A stretch of DNA of 64,000 nt from Methylobacterium nonmethylotrophicum (GCF_004745635.1 NZ_SRLB01000031.1:1-64000), one strand, 5' to 3'; positions 51,957-61,174 are shown, counted from the first letter of the stretch. A program made the numbers and translations. Notes: generated by a model from the sequence alone, not told the origin.

Positions 51957-53210
51957 TCAGGCGGCCGTCAGGGTGACGGGCAGACGCTCGAGCCCGCGCA
52001 GGGTGTTGTTGTAGCGGCGCACGACCGGGCCGGTGATCGTGATCGCGCCGACCCTGGCGGCCAGCGCCGCGAGCATCACCTCGCCCTCGAGGCGGCCGAG
52101 CAGCTGGCCGACGCACATGTGGATGCCGGATCCGAAGCCGACATGGCCGACCGTCGGGCGGGTCGGGACGTAGCGGTCGGGCTCGTCCCAGCGCCGCGGG
52201 TCGCGGTTGGCGGCGCCCAGGAACATCAGCACCTTGGAGCCTTCGTCGAGACGGGCCCCGCCGATCTCGACAGGCCGGGTCGTGGTGCGGAAGAAGGTCT
52301 GGACCGGGCTCTCGAACCGCACCGCCTCCTCGAACGCCGCCCGGGCGAGGCTCGGATCCGCCCGCAAGGCCGCCCAGGCCTCGGGGAAGCGGGCCAGGCA
52401 GTAGATCGCCGCCCCGATGCTGTTCACCGTCGTGTCGAGGCCCGCCGTCAGCAGCGAGCGCACGAGGAGCGGCGCCTCGTCATGGGTGATGGCGCCGGCA
52501 TCGGCCGCCGCGTGGATCGCGGCCCCGAAGCCGCCGGGCGCGAGATTCTCCCGCCGGCACTGCTCCATGACCCAGGCGACGTGGGGCGCCGCGGTCTCGA
52601 GGGCGCGCTGGCGCAGGGCGTTGGGCGGCCCGAAGGCATTGAAGGCGAGGCCCGCATAGGGCAGCAGGTGCTCGCGCCCGTCCTGCCGCAGCCCGACCGC
52701 GTCCGGAAACACCGAGAGCGGGAACGCCTCGGCGAGATCGGCGACCGCGTCGATCTCGCGGCGGGCGAGGAGCCGATCCACGAGCCGGTGCGCCGCCGCC
52801 TGGAAGCCCTCGCGCAGGGTCTTCATCACCGCCGGCGACAGGACCCGGTTCAGGACCGCGCGGGTGCGTCCATGCGCCGGGGGATCGGCCTCCAGGATCA
52901 GGCTCTGCGGCCGCCAGGGCTTCTCCTTGGCGAAGTCGCTCAGGCCCACGCCGCGGCCGGAGCAGAAGGTCGCCGGGTCGTGCAGCACGGCGCGCACCTC
53001 CTCGTAGCGCGCCACCGCGTGCACGCTCCAGCGCGGCAGCCACACCACCGGTCCGGCCTCCCGCAGGGCCTCGTGGATGCGGTGCGGATCCTCGAAGAAC
53101 TCGATCGAGAACGGATCGACGTCGACGGCCGGCGCGCCCGAGGCGTTCATCAAGGCGGCCGGAAGTCCCGGAGAGGCAGCAGACATCGATGCCTGCGGGG
53201 GTGCGGTCAT
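51957..53210 (-). CDS. cytochrome P450 (CYP199-like)
   Basis: 417 aa. Heme-binding loop FGSGIHMCVGQ (Cys at about 366), the ExxR motif in EEAVRFESP and the oxygen-activating helix LLTAGLDTTVNS are in place. Soluble, as usual for bacterial class I P450s. The gene set P450 + 2Fe-2S ferredoxin + reductase + MarR recalls the 4-methoxybenzoate demethylase systems (CYP199A); substrate assignment is inference. Start chosen at MTAPPQ with GGAGG upstream. Confidence 0.92.
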   Translation of the reverse strand: MTAPPQASMSAASPGLPAALMNASGAPAVDVDPFSIEFFEDPHRIHEALREAGPVVWLPRWSVHAVARYEEVRAVLHDPATFCSGRGVGLSDFAKEKPWRPQSLILEADPPAHGRTRAVLNRVLSPAVMKTLREGFQAAAHRLVDRLLARREIDAVADLAEAFPLSVFPDAVGLRQDGREHLLPYAGLAFNAFGPPNALRQRALETAAPHVAWVMEQCRRENLAPGGFGAAIHAAADAGAITHDEAPLLVRSLLTAGLDTTVNSIGAAIYCLARFPEAWAALRADPSLARAAFEEAVRFESPVQTFFRTTTRPVEIGGARLDEGSKVLMFLGAANRDPRRWDEPDRYVPTRPTVGHVGFGSGIHMCVGQLLGRLEGEVMLAALAARVGAITITGPVVRRYNNTLRGLERLPVTLTAA

Positions 53211-53247
53211 GCCAGATCCTCCCATGTTCTGTTGCGGCTCTGCCGTG

Positions 53248-53259
53248 TCACCGAGGTGA
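53248..53259. promoter_or_regulatory. short palindrome between P450 and marR
   Basis: TCACC-GA-GGTGA, a perfect 5-bp inverted repeat in the divergent gap. It is a candidate site for the MarR protein but differs from the twin sites at 55233-55266. Weak evidence. Confidence 0.3.
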
Positions 53260-53361
53260 ACGGCCGGCCGTGGCGCTCCCCACCGAATTCTCGCAGCGCG
53301 CCTCGACGCCGTCCACCTGGCGGGACATAAGGTCGGGCACGGACGGCGCGCCGGGGTGGAG

Positions 53362-53895
53362 ATGACATCGGGTCGAGCAGGACAGGCCGGCGACCGGGCG
53401 GAGGCGGCGGGCGCGACGCCCGGGCCGCGGCTCGACCTCGAACGCTACGTTCCGGCCCTCCTGACCTTCGTCGCCAACAAGCTGTCGCACAGCGCGAGCG
53501 CCACCTACCAGCGCCGCTTCGGCGTCAACGTCACCGAGTGGCGGATCATGTCGCTGCTGGCGATCGAGCCCGGCATCCCGGCCGCGCGCATCTGCCAGGT
53601 GATCGGGTTCGACAAGGGGCCGGTGAGCCGGACCCTGGCCTCCCTGGAGAAGCGTGATCTCGTCGCCGTCGAGGCGGATCCGGACGACGCGCGCCGGCGC
53701 CTGATCCGCCTGACGATGCGGGGCGAGGCGCTGCACGACGAGATCATCGTCGTGGCGCTGGAGCGGGAGCGCCGCCTGACGGCCTGCCTGACGCCGGAGC
53801 AGCGCGACACCCTGATCGATCTTCTCAACCGCCTGCATGCGAACCTGCCTGCCCTGGCGACGCCCGGGACCTCCCGGCGCAAGCACCCGATGTGA
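53362..53895 (+). CDS. MarR family transcriptional regulator
   Basis: 177 aa. Winged HTH at about 58-125 (TEWRIMSLLAIEPGIPAARI, GPVSRTLASLEKRDLV) with the wing DPDDARRRLIRLT. A GTG at 53356 is an alternative start. It lies between the divergent P450 gene and the convergent reductase gene and probably represses both, with an aromatic ligand as inducer (inference). Confidence 0.9.
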   Translation: MTSGRAGQAGDRAEAAGATPGPRLDLERYVPALLTFVANKLSHSASATYQRRFGVNVTEWRIMSLLAIEPGIPAARICQVIGFDKGPVSRTLASLEKRDLVAVEADPDDARRRLIRLTMRGEALHDEIIVVALERERRLTACLTPEQRDTLIDLLNRLHANLPALATPGTSRRKHPM

Positions 53896-53914
53896 TCCGG
53901 AGAGACGGCGCCGC

Positions 53915-55159
53915 TCAGGCGGCCGCCGCGTGCCCGACCAGCGCCCGCAGGTCGAAGGCGGGATCGGCCGCCTGGCCGGCCGGCAGCGGCGCGCGCTGCG
54001 CGATCAGGCGTCGGGCGACCATGTGGTCGGCCGGCCTGTTGACGGACTCGACCGCGACGAGGCGCTCCTCCCGGTAGCGGAAGACCGAGAAGGCGCCGCT
54101 TGCCGGGTCGCCGCGCGTCACCGCGAGGTCGTGCGGCGTCGCCAGGCCGGCGATCTGCAGCTTGACGCGGCCCTGGTCGCTCCAGAACCACGGCAGGGCG
54201 CCGTAGGGCGCCGCCCGGCCGGTCAGGCGCGCCGCGACGCAGCGGGCCTGGTCGACGGCGTTCTGGACCGATTCGATCCGCGTCGGCGCGTTCCCGGCGA
54301 AGGGGCTCGGAAAGGCGGCGCAGTCGCCGATCGCCGAGATCGAGGGGTCGGAGGTGAGGAGCCGGTGATCGACCAGGATGCCGTCGGCGACCGGCAGGCC
54401 CGCCGCGGCCGCGAGGTCGACGTTCGGCACGACGCCGATCCCGACGAGAACCAGGTCCGCCGCGAGCGAGCGGCCGTCGGCGGTCTCGACGGCGGCGACG
54501 CGCCCGCCCCTCCCGGCGATCCGCTCCACGCCCGCACCGAGGACGAACCGGATCCCGGCCGCCTCGTGGGCCGTGCGGAAGAAGGCCGAGATCGGCCGGG
54601 AGACCGCGCGCGCCATCACCCGTTCGGCGGTCTCGACGACCGTGACGGCGATCCCGCGGGCTGCCGCCGCCGCGGCGACTTCCAGGCCGATGAAGCCTGC
54701 GCCCACGACGACGATCCGTTCGCGGCCGGTCAGGCTCCGCCGGACGGCGTCGGCCTCCGCCAGCGTGCGAAGCTGGAGGACGCCCTGGAGGTCGGCTCCC
54801 GGGACCGCCAGGGGACGGTTGCGGGCACCCGTCGCGAGGATCAGGTGGTCGTAAGCGAGCGGCTCGCCCGAGGCGACCGCAACCCGCCTTGCCGCCCGGT
54901 CCACGGCGGTCGCCCGGATGCCGAGCCGGATCGCGATGCGATGGTCGGCATAGAAGCGCGCAGGCCGCAGCGCCAGGCTCTCCCCGCTCGCCTGGCCGGC
55001 GAGGTAAGCCTTGGACAGCGGCGGACGCTGGTAGCGTGCGACGGATTCGTCGCCGACGATCGTGAGCGATCCGTCGAAGCCTCCCTCGCGGAGCGACGCG
55101 GCGGCCTGGAAGCCGGCCTGGCCGGCTCCGACGATCACGATGTCGCCTCCCGCGCTCAT
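53915..55159 (-). CDS. FAD-dependent ferredoxin reductase (putidaredoxin reductase type)
   Basis: 414 aa. FAD loop IVIVGAGQAGFQAAASL (7-23), NAD loop VVVGAGFIGLEVAAAAAA and the FAD-contacting ISAIGDCAAFPSP. It passes electrons from NADH to the 2Fe-2S ferredoxin. This completes a class I P450 chain within 5 kb. Two palindromes lie 74-107 nt upstream, likely operators. Confidence 0.93.
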   Translation of the reverse strand: MSAGGDIVIVGAGQAGFQAAASLREGGFDGSLTIVGDESVARYQRPPLSKAYLAGQASGESLALRPARFYADHRIAIRLGIRATAVDRAARRVAVASGEPLAYDHLILATGARNRPLAVPGADLQGVLQLRTLAEADAVRRSLTGRERIVVVGAGFIGLEVAAAAAARGIAVTVVETAERVMARAVSRPISAFFRTAHEAAGIRFVLGAGVERIAGRGGRVAAVETADGRSLAADLVLVGIGVVPNVDLAAAAGLPVADGILVDHRLLTSDPSISAIGDCAAFPSPFAGNAPTRIESVQNAVDQARCVAARLTGRAAPYGALPWFWSDQGRVKLQIAGLATPHDLAVTRGDPASGAFSVFRYREERLVAVESVNRPADHMVARRLIAQRAPLPAGQAADPAFDLRALVGHAAAA

Positions 55160-55232
55160 GGCTGTGCCTCGCGCATCGCGTCCTCCGCACCGGGCGATTG
55201 TTCGCTCTCGGATCGGACCTTCGCACAGGCAT

Positions 55233-55266
55233 GTTGCTCTGGCAACTTATTTGTTGCTTAGGCAAC
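55233..55266. promoter_or_regulatory. two tandem palindromic operators before the reductase gene
   Basis: GTTGCTCTGGCAAC (55233-55246) and GTTGCTTAGGCAAC (55253-55266): both GTTGC-N4-GCAAC, centres 20 bp apart, that is on the same face of the helix. Dimeric regulators of the MarR type bind sites of this size. Confidence 0.68.
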
Positions 55267-56045
55267 GATACGCGCGCGGCGACGGGCCAATGGCCGTGGC
55301 GGGCGGCGGCATCGCCGCCGCGTCGTCGGGGAGGCTGATCGGCCCGGCGTGGAACCGGGGCGAGGCCGCGGTTCCCGATCGGGACGGATCGGATCCCCCC
55401 GCCCGCCCCTGTTGACGGCGCACGATGCCAGGGTGGCGCATGCGCGTCATGATGGCGGCAGGCGGCGATGGTGCCCGGCTGCCGCAAGGGTGTTGGGGAT
55501 CGAGGGACGGCGCGGTATCCCCGAAGGGCGGGCCTTCGGAGGAGCAGATTGCGGGATCCGGCAGGTCCGCGACGTCGCCGGGGACGCCGCCGCGGGGTGC
55601 GCCCGCCTCTTCCTTCGCGCGCTCCGCCGTGGGCATCGCGATCGACGGCCATCGCCTCTCACCATGCCCGGGCAGTCTCGAACGGCCAGGCCGCAGGCAC
55701 GGCATCGGATTGATGACGGCGCCCGTTCGCGTTCACGGGTCGCTGCGGTCGGCGACGACGTCAGCGACACAGGTCGGCATGTGGGGAGGAAAGCGCAGGA
55801 CGTGCGGGCAACCAACCGCCGAGCGGGCTCCCGGCGGCGGCGACTTCGCCGGGCGCGACGCGGCGCCCGTCAGGAGCGACAGGGCGCGCCGGCCGCCCTG
55901 TCGCCGCCAGGCAGAACGGCGCGGCGCGATCCTGCTCCGGATCCCGTTTTCGCATCGCGCTCGGGGCCGAACCGATGACCGCTCCGGCACCCGTCCTTCG
56001 CGACAGGCGGCATGATGCACCGGGATCGATGCACCGGGATCCACG
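55267..56045. other. 779-bp stretch without a convincing gene
   Basis: Several long frames are open but none has a recognisable product. Codon use is not like that of the neighbours. No repeats or RNA recognised beyond the operators at its left edge. Confidence 0.5.
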
Positions 56046-56567
56046 TCACTCCGCCGCGGCAGCGTCGGCCTTCTTCGCCCGGCCGCGGCGGGCCGGCGCC
56101 GGCTTCGGCTTGGCGGCGATCGCCTCGGCCTCGGCCTCGGCCTTCTGCGCGGCCGCCCGGTCGCGCCGGATCTGGCCGAGTCCAAGGCTCTTGGCGAGCT
56201 CGCTGCGCTGCGCCGCGTAGTTCGCGGCAACCATCGGATAGTCGAAGGGGAGCCCGTATTTCTGCCGGTACTCGTCCGGGGTGAGCCCTCGCGTGGTGAG
56301 ATGCCGCTTCAGGCTCTTGTACTGCCGCCCGTCGATGAAGCTCGTGATGAAATCCGGCGTGACCGACTTCCGGATCTGGGCCGCGGTGACCTTGTGGTCC
56401 TCGGCCGGCTCGGCCGGCGGCCGGCCGAGGCTGGTGAGCGACGCGTGCACCGACGCGATCAGGCCGGGCAGCTCGGCCACCGGCAGGTTGTTGTTCGAGA
56501 CGTAGGCGCCGACGATATCGCTCGTCAGCTCGGTCAGTGGGGAGGTGAAGGAGGTCGTGTCGTCCAT
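56046..56567 (-). CDS. MucR/Ros family regulator lacking the zinc cysteines
   Basis: 173 aa. The C-terminal family core is well conserved: DGRQYKSLKRHLTTRGLTPD, YPMVAANYAAQRSELAKSLG. Ros/MucR zinc fingers start with two Cys (as in VCLEDG); here that part reads TSFIDG, with no Cys. Zinc-free members are known in Mesorhizobium. An Ala/Lys-rich tail follows. MucR-type proteins bind AT-rich DNA and control exopolysaccharide, motility and cell-cycle genes. Start at MDDTTSF. Confidence 0.9.
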   Translation of the reverse strand: MDDTTSFTSPLTELTSDIVGAYVSNNNLPVAELPGLIASVHASLTSLGRPPAEPAEDHKVTAAQIRKSVTPDFITSFIDGRQYKSLKRHLTTRGLTPDEYRQKYGLPFDYPMVAANYAAQRSELAKSLGLGQIRRDRAAAQKAEAEAEAIAAKPKPAPARRGRAKKADAAAAE

Positions 56568-56896
56568 GTTCTTATTCCAGTTTATCTCGCCAAACCGTGA
56601 TGCGCGGTGCATTCGTCAAGGTCAAGTGATATAAATCGGCAACCAACCGATAAAACGCCGTGAACCTCGGTACCGGATCAAGCGTACCTGCAGAACACGC
56701 GCCGCTCCTCTGTGATGCGCCGGCAGGTCCGACTGCGTCAGAGCACCGGCCGGTTGCGGGATGCGGCGGTTTCGAAAGTCGTGCGCCGGTGCGCGGCCGT
56801 CCCGCAGGCATACGATTCGATTTCGGCGCGGCGCCCCTTGAACCGATGGCCGGCTTCCGTCGTTCGTCCATGGGGAACGGTGTCGGAGCGAAGGCG

Positions 56897-57106
56897 ATGG
56901 GTGTCGCGAGAAGGGCCGGCCGGCCCGGCCGGGTCGTGGAGGTGGGCGTGCGCGGGCAGGCCCGCTACGCCAGAATGGCGAGCGGCGAGACGATCTGGTG
57001 GGGCTCGGAGGAGGAGGTGCCCGACGCGGTGGCCCTGGCGGCCGATGCCACGCGGGATGCGATCGGCCGCCGGACGGTGCCGGAGACCAGGCGGGCTTCG
57101 GCCTGA
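56897..57106 (+). CDS. possible small protein, unknown
   Basis: 69 aa, GGAGCGAAGG upstream of the ATG. Basic N-terminus, then an acidic-aromatic part (YARMASGETIWWGSEEEVPD) and a helix. No family is recognised; frame choice rests on composition alone. It may continue upstream (ATG at 56870). Confidence 0.38.
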   Translation: MGVARRAGRPGRVVEVGVRGQARYARMASGETIWWGSEEEVPDAVALAADATRDAIGRRTVPETRRASA

Positions 57107-57178
57107 CCTGCCGACGCGACGCCGGATCGACCCGGCGTCGCGCACTGGACCGTGACGGTCGCGGCAGCCGGACCAGCG

Positions 57179-58081
57179 TCAGCCGGGGCCGGCGGTCGGG
57201 GACTGCCAGTCGACCCCGGGATGCTCGCGCACGTCGCCCGCAGCGGAACCGGTCTCCGACGTGCTGACCCACTCGCCGGGTTCGGCGACCGCCACGATCT
57301 CGTCCTCCGGATAGGCGGCTTCGAGAAACAGCCTCGCCTCGCCCTCGGCCGCGGCGCGGACCGTCACGAGCGGACGGTCCCCGGCGGGTCCTCGCACCCG
57401 TGCGATGAAGAGCTTCGTCATGCCTGTCCCTCCGGGCGCGTGGCTGGCCGACGAGACAACGCGGTCACCCGCTCCCGGTCCCCGATCGGGGCTCGACCGC
57501 GACGCGCGGGCGGTCGCGATCGCGGCCTGGAACGCCAGACCCGCATCGAGCACGTCCATCGCGTATTCGGGCCATCGGACCGGCGCGAGCCTGACCCCCA
57601 AGGTCACCAGGGCCGAGACGGTCGTGGTGATCGCGTCATTGCGCGCGCTCAGCCACGTGGCCTTGATGAGCGGGTTCCGATCGTGCCGGAAGCCCAGCAA
57701 CGCGCCGGCCGTGGCGTACCCGATCAGGATCGCGCTGGCGGCCGAGAAGCCCAGAAGCCCGGGATCGATCGGGCGCGGATCGACGATCTTGCTCCAGAGA
57801 TCGTAGAGGGTGTGCGCGCCCGCGACGGCCAGGACGGCGGCGATGACGAGGGCGAACAGGTGTTCGACCTCGGCGCTGCGGCCGAACACCAGGGCGGCGA
57901 TGCCGTAGAGCAGGACCGTGTAGATCCAGTCGATCGCGTCCTTCAGGAACTGTGCGGACCCGGACGACACCGCCCAGGCGGCCTGCCCGAAGGCGAACAG
58001 GAAGGTTCCGGCCGTGATCGACCAGATGGCGCGCCTGTAGGCGCGGTCGCGCCCGGCGTCGTGCCGTTCAGATGGTGTCAT
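57179..58081 (-). CDS. cation-efflux-like membrane protein with C-terminal extra domain
   Basis: 300 aa. The first 200 residues fit the membrane part of CDF/cation transporters (segments around 20-40, 50-70, 75-95, 115-135, 155-175, with DAIDWIYT and NDAITT as metal-site-like acids). After a polar linker, residues 221-300 form a separate small domain (MTKLFIARVRGPAGDRPLVT). A strong Shine-Dalgarno (GGAGGGACAGGC) precedes that internal ATG at 57421, so the last 80 residues may also be made alone. Confidence 0.72.
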   Translation of the reverse strand: MTPSERHDAGRDRAYRRAIWSITAGTFLFAFGQAAWAVSSGSAQFLKDAIDWIYTVLLYGIAALVFGRSAEVEHLFALVIAAVLAVAGAHTLYDLWSKIVDPRPIDPGLLGFSAASAILIGYATAGALLGFRHDRNPLIKATWLSARNDAITTTVSALVTLGVRLAPVRWPEYAMDVLDAGLAFQAAIATARASRSSPDRGPGAGDRVVSSASHAPGGTGMTKLFIARVRGPAGDRPLVTVRAAAEGEARLFLEAAYPEDEIVAVAEPGEWVSTSETGSAAGDVREHPGVDWQSPTAGPG

Positions 58082-58246
58082 GCGGCTCCACCCCCGGACC
58101 GGATCTACTGCGCCGTCGTGCGCCTGTCAGGCGCGGGTTCGGGCGCGATCGGCACCGTTGCGGCAGCCGCCGGCCCGCACGTCGCCGACGACCCGGGCAC
58201 GGACGCGATGAGGGTGTCGATCGGGGTGAGCGCCTCGACCAGGCTC

Positions 58247-58804
58247 TCAGCGCTCGCGCCGGTAGTGCATGGCGACCGCGCCGTTCCGGAGCGGCTTCGC
58301 CGAGACCAGCCGGAGCCGCCGCGTCCTGGTCAGCCCGCCCTGGTACAGGGTCGGACCATGGCCAGCAATCCTGGGGTGGACGAGGAACTGATACTCATCG
58401 ATCAGATCGAGCCGGTCCAGTTCGGTCGCGAGTTTGCCGCTACCGAGGAGCACGCCCGCCGGGGTCTCGTCCTTGAGCCGCTGCACGCTTGTTCTCAGGT
58501 CGGCAGGCATAAGGTGGCTGTTCGACCACGGAAAATGCTTTCGCGTCGACGACACCACGTATTTCGGCTTGTCTTCCAGCTTGACCGCCCATTCGCGCAT
58601 CGCTCGCGGCGCCACGGCGTCGCCGCGAGCGACCGCCGGCCAGTAGCTCTCCATCATCTCGTAGGTGATGCGGCCCCACAGCATCGCCCCGCCCTTGTCC
58701 ATGAGGTGGGTGAAGAAGGCGTGCGTCTCCTGGTCGGCGATTCCCTCCTGGTGGTCGACGCAGCCGTCCAGGGTGACGTTGATGCTGAAGGTCAATAGTC
58801 CCAT
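58247..58804 (-). CDS. dihydrofolate reductase / RibD C-terminal domain protein
   Basis: 185 aa. The RibD-C/DHFR-like fold is indicated by MGLLTFSINVTLDGCVDHQE, LWGRITYEMME, PKYVVSST and GVLLGSGKLATELDRLDLID. Members are NADPH-dependent reductases of mostly unknown substrate. Stands alone. Confidence 0.9.
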   Translation of the reverse strand: MGLLTFSINVTLDGCVDHQEGIADQETHAFFTHLMDKGGAMLWGRITYEMMESYWPAVARGDAVAPRAMREWAVKLEDKPKYVVSSTRKHFPWSNSHLMPADLRTSVQRLKDETPAGVLLGSGKLATELDRLDLIDEYQFLVHPRIAGHGPTLYQGGLTRTRRLRLVSAKPLRNGAVAMHYRRER

Positions 58805-58897
58805 GCCGCGAGCCTATACCACATCCTCAAAAACTTAGGGTGTCCTGTCCACTCCTGATGCGTAAATCATGCTGTGGTCCCGTAGCGGCTTCTCGTG

Positions 58898-58949
58898 TGG
58901 TCATGCTGAGGCTGTCGACCCTCGAGGCTCGACAGCCTCAGCATGACCA
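58898..58949. repeat. long perfect palindrome (21-bp arms)
   Basis: The left arm (58898-58918, starting TGGTCATGCTGAGG) pairs without mismatch with 58929-58949, around a 10-nt loop CCCTCGAGGC. It lies between convergent-looking ends with no gene. It resembles the palindromic units dispersed between genes in Rhizobiales; it can also end transcription. Confidence 0.8.
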
Positions 58950-59094
58950 TTTGAATGCCCGCTCGGGAGGCGACCGTCGCCCGGACGTCTGCTCGGCACC
59001 CGCGGGCGGATGCCCCCCACCCGCGATGCATGATCCCGCAGGGATGGGGCCATACCCCGAAGCGGGGCCGGATGACGGCATCCCCCGCCGATTC

Positions 59095-59613
59095 TCAGGG
59101 CGCGTAGTGCGTGAACACGAGATCGTTCCCCTTGGGCGCGCCGGCGTGGCAGGGGGCGCAGGTCTGCATCAGCGTGGCGCTGCGGTCGGGCTTGCCGTTC
59201 TCGAACTGTCCGTAGCCCCAGCCTCCCGTCTCGGCGTAGCGCTTCGCGTCCTTCACGCTGAACTGGACGTTCGTGGGCGCGCCGGCGACGAAGGACTGGG
59301 GGCGGCCGAACACGGCGTCGTTCTCCGGCGACGAGACGTAGTGCCAAGCCAATCGCGCGATGATCGCCCCATCCGGGAATGGTCGCGTTCCTTCGCGAAA
59401 GGCCTTGAGCGCGATGGCGTTCCCGAGAATGGCGCGGATGTCGTTGGCGTTGCCGGCCTCGTGGGCCACGCTGATCACCGGCCAGTCGCGGTAGCCCGCG
59501 GGAATCCGCACCCCGAAGAGCGGCGACCCATCCTCGTCCGCGCTGCCGGCGGCGGCCGGCGACAGGGCGAGGGCGCAGGCGGCCGCGACCGACCGCCAGC
59601 CGATCCGTACCAT
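59095..59613 (-). CDS. cytochrome P460 family protein
   Basis: 172 aa. Signal peptide 1-25 (SVAAACALALSPAAAGS). Single c-type heme site CAPCH (Cys152, Cys155, His156) near the C-terminus, and the P460 block RAILGNAIALKAFREGTRPF, YGQFENGKPD. Family members occur in ammonia oxidisers and as general periplasmic hemoproteins; many take part in hydroxylamine or NO chemistry. ATG with CAGGAGA upstream. Confidence 0.88.
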   Translation of the reverse strand: MVRIGWRSVAAACALALSPAAAGSADEDGSPLFGVRIPAGYRDWPVISVAHEAGNANDIRAILGNAIALKAFREGTRPFPDGAIIARLAWHYVSSPENDAVFGRPQSFVAGAPTNVQFSVKDAKRYAETGGWGYGQFENGKPDRSATLMQTCAPCHAGAPKGNDLVFTHYAP

Positions 59614-60235
59614 CGAGCGTCTCCTGACTGGCCGGTGACCCGGCAGGGTGTCGGTGTCGCGGTGCTCGCCCGTGGCCATGGAGGCCGATGCTGAGCCGGA
59701 AGACCGCGCGAGGCGAGAGCATGCCTGGCCAGGGCGGGCCATCCAAGAACGAATGTCAATCCGCCGGCGGCTTGCGAGCGCCGCACAGAACCGCTTGGTC
59801 CGGCGGAGATTGACGAGGCTGGCCTGCAGGACCGTGAAGGGCTCGTCGATGTCGGCGCGCCGTTCGCAGCCGATGGGCAGGCGACGGGCGCGGTTGAACC
59901 AGGCCTCTCACGGGGCGCGCGTCGGCGCCGATCGTCCGGATGACCGCCACGGCAGGCCCTCGCGTCCCCCCCTCGGCCGACGCGATCACCGTCCAGATCG
60001 AGATCGGGGCGCCCGCGACGCGCTCGTGGTCCCGGCCGGTCGATGCCCGCGACGTGCCGTCCGCCCGCGTCGCCACGGGGCGATAGCCCGGACGCGCGCT
60101 CTCCGTGGCGGCGAAATTCGTCGAGCCGCTCGCGGCCCGGCTCGAATCCGGAGCCACGGCCCTCGACGCGGCCCGGGCCGCGGGCGATGCTGCGACGCGG
60201 ACGCCCCCTTGCCCGCCGAACCCGGATCCCGACGC
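59614..60235. other. 622-bp region between divergent genes
   Basis: Between the cytochrome P460 gene and the acetamidase gene. Frames exist on both strands but none has a recognisable product or a ribosome site; a 48-codon frame at 59940-60086 is the best looking and is not convincing. It should hold both promoters. Confidence 0.45.
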
Positions 60236-61174
60236 ATGACGCATCGCCTGACCGCCTCGCCCGAGACCTGCCGCTGGGGCTACTTCGACGCGTCGGTGCC
60301 GCCGGTCCTGACGGTCCGCAGCGGCGAGCGGGTCACGATCGAGACCGTCTCGGGCGGGCCCGACGCCCTGCCGCCCGACGGATTCCACGTGCCGCCGGAG
60401 CTCCGCGCGATCCACGCCGCCGAGGCGGGCATTCCGTTCGGCCCGCACATCCTCACGGGGCCGGTGGCGATCGAGGGCGCGCGGCCCGGCGACGTGCTCG
60501 AGGTGCGGATTCTCGAGGTGGCCTTGCGCCAGGACTGGGGCTACAACCGCCACCGCCCGCTCGCCGGAACCCTGCCGGACGAGTTTCCCGTCTTCCACCA
60601 GATGAACATCCCCCTCGACCGGGAGCGCCTGACCGCCCGGATGCCCTGGGGGCTGGAGCTGCCGCTGTCGCCGTTCTTCGGCGTGATGGGGGTCGCCCCC
60701 CCGCCGGCCTGGGGGCGCTGCACCTCGATCGTGCCGCGCGCGTTCGGCGGCAACCTCGACAACAAGGAGCTCATCGCCGGCACCACCCTCTACCTGCCGG
60801 TCTTCGCGGACGGCGCCCTGTTCTCCTGCGGCGACGGCCACGGCGCGCAGGGCGACGGCGAGGTCAACGTCACGGCGATCGAGACGGCGCTCTCCGGGAC
60901 GTTCGAATTCGTGCTGCACCGGGACCTGCGGCTCGCCATCCCCCGGGCCGAGACGCCGAGCCACGTCATCACGATGGGCCTCGATCCCGACCTCGACCGC
61001 TGCGCCGAGCGGGCGCTGCGGGAGATGATCGACCTCGTGGTCGCCCGCATCGGCATTACCCGCGACGAGGCCTACGCCCTCTGCAGCATCGCCGCCGACC
61101 TGCGGGTGACCCAGACGGTCAACCAGCACAAGGGCGTGCACTGCATGCTGCGCAAGGAATACCTGGTCCGGTGA
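60236..61174 (+). CDS. acetamidase/formamidase family protein
   Basis: 312 aa. Family blocks: TCRWGYFDASVPPVLTVRSG, GPHILTGPVAIEGARPGDVL, GDGHGAQGDGEVN and the late MGLDPDLDRCAERALREMID. These enzymes free ammonia from formamide or acetamide and similar amides. Start at MTHRLTASPE; the frame is open far upstream, but that part has poor coding character. Convergent with the deacetylase/ABC gene group, likely a shared nitrogen-scavenging role. Confidence 0.9.
   Translation: MTHRLTASPETCRWGYFDASVPPVLTVRSGERVTIETVSGGPDALPPDGFHVPPELRAIHAAEAGIPFGPHILTGPVAIEGARPGDVLEVRILEVALRQDWGYNRHRPLAGTLPDEFPVFHQMNIPLDRERLTARMPWGLELPLSPFFGVMGVAPPPAWGRCTSIVPRAFGGNLDNKELIAGTTLYLPVFADGALFSCGDGHGAQGDGEVNVTAIETALSGTFEFVLHRDLRLAIPRAETPSHVITMGLDPDLDRCAERALREMIDLVVARIGITRDEAYALCSIAADLRVTQTVNQHKGVHCMLRKEYLVR

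Noticed and set aside
53231..53245. A third GTTGC-N4-GCAAC operator before the P450 gene
   Set aside because: Only the first half (GTTGC) is present; the second half does not match.
55425..56015. A 196-residue frame right of the reductase operators
   Set aside because: Amino acid composition (Arg, Gly, Ser, Pro) is that of GC-rich noncoding DNA and there is no plausible start.
59940..60086. A 48-codon plus-strand frame
   Set aside because: No ribosome site and no recognisable product; left as intergenic.
59648..60235. N-terminal extension of the acetamidase/formamidase
   Set aside because: The added 196 residues are Arg-rich without structure; the family starts at the TCRWGYFDAS region, close to the ATG at 60236.
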